A program made the position numbers and the translations under genes. The notes under the pieces are model-generated. The model saw nothing but the letters and a program-made list of their open reading frames with translations. It had not been told where the DNA came from and did not search any database. This document shows positions 32,511-34,824 of a stretch of 34,824 nt of DNA, piece after piece. The stretch is taken from assembly GCA_035686365.1 (NCBI GenBank), contig DASRZM010000055.1, forward strand, positions 1-34,824, given 5' to 3'. Source of the DNA: DASRZM01 sp035686365. GTDB lineage: Bacteria; Pseudomonadota; Gammaproteobacteria; Xanthomonadales; Xanthomonadaceae. Every line of letters begins with the position of its first letter. The first letter of the stretch is position 1.

Positions 32511-32915
32511 ATGAACAAGGTCGTGCATTTCGAGATTCCCACCGACGACCATCCCAGGGCCAAGCGGTTCTACGGTGAGGTATTCGGCTGGCAGCTCCAG
32601 GACATGCCCGCCGGCGGCGACGTCTATACGCTGGCGATCACCTCGCCGGTGGACGAGCGGTTCCAGCACAGGGAGTCCGGCGCCATCAACGGCGGCATGT
32701 TCCAGCGGAGCCCGCAGCTGCCGGTCAGCAGCCCGGTGATCACGATCGGCGTGGACTCCATCGACGAGCACGTGCCCAGGATCGAGGCCGCCGGCGGCAC
32801 CCTGGTGGTGCCCAAGGGCGAAGTGCCCGAGATGGGTTACTACGCCTACTTCAAGGACACCGAAGGCAACCTGATGGGCCTGTGGGAGAGCATGCGGGGC
32901 CAGGGCGGTCAGTAG
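32511..32915 (+). CDS. VOC (glyoxalase/bleomycin-resistance fold) protein
   Basis: 134 residues of the vicinal-oxygen-chelate fold. It starts MNKVVHFEIPTDD, followed by RAKRFYGEVFGWQ, the usual first beta-alpha unit, and ends with GYYAYFKDTEGNLMGLWE, which holds the typical C-terminal metal-ligand segment. His6 and Glu129 are the likely metal ligands. Family members range from lyases to dioxygenases and binding proteins, so the function is not assigned. GGAGG at 32498-32502 lies 8 bases before the ATG. It is a likely single-gene unit ending in a REP composite. Confidence 0.9.
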   Translation: MNKVVHFEIPTDDHPRAKRFYGEVFGWQLQDMPAGGDVYTLAITSPVDERFQHRESGAINGGMFQRSPQLPVSSPVITIGVDSIDEHVPRIEAAGGTLVVPKGEVPEMGYYAYFKDTEGNLMGLWESMRGQGGQ

Positions 32916-32934
32916 CGGGACTCCGGGCTGAAGC

Positions 32935-33027
32935 GTCGGCACAGTAGTGCCGACCTACGGCGATGGAATGCAGGTCGCCACTACCGTGGCGACGGAGCGG
33001 TGCTTGTCCCCTTCTCGGGCTCGGCGG
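32935..33027. repeat. REP composite, copy 2 (93 bp)
   Basis: Minus hairpin 32935-32958 and plus hairpin 32970-32993 (GCAG head), with the same TGTCCCCTTCTCGGGCTCGG tail as at 28411-28503. I count about seven differences over 93 bases between the two copies. Confidence 0.85.
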
Positions 33028-33134
33028 CCGGCGATCAGTGCCCTGATCGCGTCCAGCACGACCGCGCGCCGGCGCGCGTGCATGCGATCGAAGACCGAAG
33101 CCAGGCAACTGCGCAATACTCTCACTGTGTGCAT
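32955..33134 (-). pseudogene. Probable start of a decayed transposase gene
   Basis: A minus-strand frame begins with a good AAGGAG box and ATG at 33134 and reads MHTVRVLRSCLASVFDRMHA, then RRRAVVLDAIRALIAGRR. This resembles the N-terminus of IS4-like transposases of this bacterial group (a short helix pair with HAxR and a final SGRxL-type motif). After about 38 residues the frame runs into the REP composite and stops. It is therefore a probable 5' remnant. The identification rests on a short match and is moderate. Confidence 0.45.
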
Positions 33135-33287
33135 GGCGGGACTCCTTCTGTCTTGGCCGACAAAAAGGAGACCACCCCGTCATGCACGCGCTGTTTTCTC
33201 GACTATCTACATCGCATGCTGTTGTACTGCAAGGTGTATTTGCGGGGAAAGCTCAGCCTCTGGCCCCTTTTCGGATGAGCGCACGTC

Positions 33288-33884
33288 CTAGCCTTCGAAA
33301 CCGTCGTCGAACACGGGATCGAGCTCGATTTCAAAATAAAGCGTGTCGATGAATACGTTGCTGTTCAGGGTCGAATCCGTGGTCACCTGAAGTCGGAGCG
33401 TCGCGGTCAGACCCGCCCATGGGCTCAAATCCACGGTCCGGGGGACCCAGCCTCCCGTAGATGTCGACCCGCAAAGGTCGCGATTGTCAATGGGCACTGA
33501 ATTCACGGTAACCGAAAGCCTGTCGAAGCTACAGACGGTTTCTTCAGATTCGATCCAGTACCAAGCCGTCAGCTTGGGAGTGTCGGCCGGGACCATCACG
33601 CTCTGTTCGATCGAGGACGTATCGGATTCAAATCCTCCGAGCCAGGCGGCCCAACTGCCACTCTGGGGTGTGACGCCCGAGGGAAGCTCCTCCGCCTGGA
33701 CGATCAAGGGATAGAGCAGCAAGTCGTGGTTGGAGACCGAAGTCCAGACCGAGTTGCCGCTCTCGAAGTCGCCGTTCGGGATCGGGCTCGTGCCGCTGGA
33801 CGCGAGTGGCTCGCCGCGCGTGGCGCCGGGCGCCGAAACGCACAGGACGATCAACGTCGCTATTGTATACCGGGCGTATTTCAT
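33288..33884 (-). CDS. Secreted protein with NGDFESG module and DGFEG tail
   Basis: 198 residues with a signal peptide (about 1-24, ATRGEP region). The mature part starts with PIPNGDFESGNSVW, the opening typical of jelly-roll (carbohydrate-binding or galactose-binding-like) domains; the rest alternates beta-strand-like segments with two Cys pairs (Cys in ETVCSFD and RDLCGS). The last residues DPVFDDGFEG match an (I/V)FxDGFE-type tail that I recall in many secreted proteins of this group. The gene is visibly lower in G/C than its neighbours, with AT-rich codons, and so may have been acquired. The ribosome-binding site is weak. A role in binding or in the cell envelope is inference. Confidence 0.8.
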   Translation of the reverse strand: MKYARYTIATLIVLCVSAPGATRGEPLASSGTSPIPNGDFESGNSVWTSVSNHDLLLYPLIVQAEELPSGVTPQSGSWAAWLGGFESDTSSIEQSVMVPADTPKLTAWYWIESEETVCSFDRLSVTVNSVPIDNRDLCGSTSTGGWVPRTVDLSPWAGLTATLRLQVTTDSTLNSNVFIDTLYFEIELDPVFDDGFEG

Positions 33885-34088
33885 GCCGAGTACTCGTGTA
33901 AACGGAATCAGCGTATGCCCCGAAACGCTGGCCGGTCAAGCGTGCTGGGGACTGGTGTGAACGTTGGTCCGAAATGGACCCTTCCCGGGTTGCGTACGTT
34001 GTGTGACGCGCCAGCCGGAAGCCGTCTGGGCGCGATCAGCTTTGTGCAGCGCTTCGGGTCGGCTCAGGGAAATAGGGAACGGGGGGAA

Positions 34089-34307
34089 TTAACACTCCCG
34101 CATGGGTCTGCCGCTAGGGCGGTAGGCAGCGGGCAGGTTGACTGTGCGCTCGACCATGCCGACGAAGCGTGCGTCGCCGAGTGCGCGTTGTGAGACGTCG
34201 CGCGCCGGGATCCAGTCGTGCGTGTCGTCGCTGGCGTCGCAGAAAAATCCCCGCGTCCCCATTTTCCGGGGTCGGCGGTCATAAGACGCGGCCGCCCGGC
34301 GGCGCAC
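34089..34307 (-). pseudogene. Probable C-terminal remnant of a REP-associated transposase (RAYT)
   Basis: The minus frame 34089-34307 ends with DVSQRALGDARFVGMVERTV followed by a PSGRPMREC tail and has strongly G/C-ending codons over the last 45 residues. LGxxRF followed by about 20 residues and GRP is how RAYT (TnpA-REP) proteins commonly end. The catalytic HUH and Tyr parts are missing, and the upstream part runs into A/T- and G-rich repeat-like sequence. A full GTAG REP copy lies 50 bases away. The assignment is moderate; the piece could be the tail of another protein. Confidence 0.4.
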
Positions 34308-34357
34308 GCCGTGTCGTCACGAGGGCAGAACGGCGTCACGATTTCGCGCGGCGGAAT

Positions 34358-34381
34358 GTAGGTCGCCACTACTGTGGCGAC
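34358..34381 (+). repeat. GTAG REP hairpin
   Basis: A single plus-orientation copy of the GTCGCCAC subtype. It is preceded by GGCGGAATG, which in other places is the spacer following a minus-orientation copy, so one half of a pair may be missing. Confidence 0.85.
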
Positions 34382-34410
34382 GGCGCGAGCATCGGGGTCC
34401 GAGGAATCGG

Positions 34411-34488
34411 GGGTACCCCAGAGTGCCTTCCTGCGAATCGCAGGGCGACAGCCTCACCCCTGCGGAAAGTGACTCCGACCCCGTTCCC
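34411..34488. repeat. Dispersed repeat, copy 2
   Basis: The core at 34422-34473 (52 bases) aligns without gaps to 30669-30720, including the AGTGCCTTCC and GGAAAGTGAC ends. It contains the perfect palindrome TGCGA-A-TCGCA. Flanks again include GGGGTACCCC and GACCCCGTTCCC. Confidence 0.65.
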
Positions 34489-34502
34489 GCTGTCCATCGG
34501 AG

Positions 34503-34824
34503 TCAGTCGAACAGGTCGTAGACGAAATCCGCGACCAGGCCGCTGGCGATCGCCACCAGCACGACATCGTCGTCCACTTGCACCCAGCGGTGGCGCGGCG
34601 GCGGCGGCGGCAGGCCGTAGCGGTCGTGCTCGATGTAGTAGTCCTCGCGGTAGTACGGCGAGGGCAGGCGCATGCCTGGCTCAAAGACGATCGCGCGATA
34701 GTCCGTCGGCGGTGTGTAGGCGCGCGGCGGCGCATAGGTGGTGATGGCGCGGTAGCCCTGGTCGCGGTATCGCCAGTCGCCGTCGTAGTGGCGCCACTGG
34801 TCGCCGTCGTACCAGCCGTCCTTC
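34503..34824 (-). CDS. RcnB-like protein (5' end outside window)
   Basis: The last 106 codons of a minus-strand gene that continues past the window end. The visible part is rich in Tyr, Asp, Arg and Trp (KDGWYDGDQWRHYDGDWRYR), then YYREDYYIEHDRYGLPPPPP, RHRWVQVDDDVVLVAI and a final hydrophobic stretch ending FVYDLFD. This matches the C-terminal half of RcnB-family proteins, periplasmic proteins linked in E. coli to nickel/cobalt homeostasis. The YGLPPPP and RWVQVDDDVVLVAIASG segments are the best markers. The signal peptide must lie beyond 34824. The function here is inferred from the family only. Confidence 0.75.
   Translation of the reverse strand, partial: KDGWYDGDQWRHYDGDWRYRDQGYRAITTYAPPRAYTPPTDYRAIVFEPGMRLPSPYYREDYYIEHDRYGLPPPPPRHRWVQVDDDVVLVAIASGLVADFVYDLFD

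Noticed and set aside
33182..33352. A 56-residue plus-strand frame with an AAAAAGGAG box 11 bases before its ATG
   Set aside because: It runs antisense into the end of the secreted-protein gene, becomes Arg-rich noise in its second half and has no recognisable features.

Overview
The window is very GC-rich, densely packed chromosomal DNA. It is most likely from a gammaproteobacterium of the Xanthomonadaceae/Lysobacteraceae (Lysobacter-, Luteimonas- or Stenotrophomonas-like). The reasons are the gene types (a RAYT-like remnant, a YCII protein, a YdeP-like molybdo-enzyme, an M20 peptidase of the NQKG type, a secreted protein ending in DGFEG) and at least 14 copies of a GTAG-headed REP hairpin resembling the SMAG elements of Stenotrophomonas. 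No rRNA, tRNA, CRISPR array or prophage was seen. It reads as core or housekeeping chromosome broken up by repeat-rich scars.

Layout. 1-4.2 kb: a DUF1287 gene (cut by the window edge) coupled to an aspartate/glutamate-type racemase, a Tat-exported intradiol dioxygenase, and a convergent secreted amidohydrolase. 4.5-7.2 kb (minus strand): a 58-residue Arg-rich protein, two overlapping paralogous membrane-anchored proteins and a hypothetical gene. 7.3-13 kb: a PAS-PAS-PAS-GGDEF-EAL enzyme, an alpha/beta hydrolase bracketed by two copies of a C/G-rich intergenic repeat, the ABC-F ATPase Uup and a secreted SnoaL-like protein. 13.6-17.9 kb: a YajD-type HNH protein, an SDR, two small membrane proteins, a YCII protein and Ada. 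18-24.6 kb (plus strand): an intracellular PHB depolymerase, an orphan FtsX/MacB-type permease, a 40/41-bp tandem repeat array and a YdeP-like molybdopterin oxidoreductase. 24.7-30.4 kb: an M20 and an M14 metallopeptidase, a duplicated cupin, a zinc alcohol dehydrogenase, a rhomboid remnant and a FAS1 protein. 30.4-34.8 kb: small genes alternating with REPs, dispersed repeats and decayed fragments (serine-hydrolase tail, transposase start, RAYT tail), ending in an RcnB-like gene cut by the window edge.

Few genes form clear operons. The two coupled pairs are DUF1287/racemase and the two membrane-anchored paralogs, each with an ATGA overlap. Most others are single transcription units separated by hairpins or REPs. 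Several plus-strand genes have a TAnnnT -10-like hexamer; in three of them it lies only 6-7 bases before the ATG, suggesting leaderless mRNAs.

I found no convincing new multi-gene system. The most interesting items are the two-subfamily, orientation-biased REP architecture (including a 93-bp composite present twice and a REP that supplies a stop codon), the paralogous membrane-anchored pair, the overlooked Arg-rich small protein, the M20 peptidase with substituted metal ligands, and the tandem array derived from a palindromic repeat.
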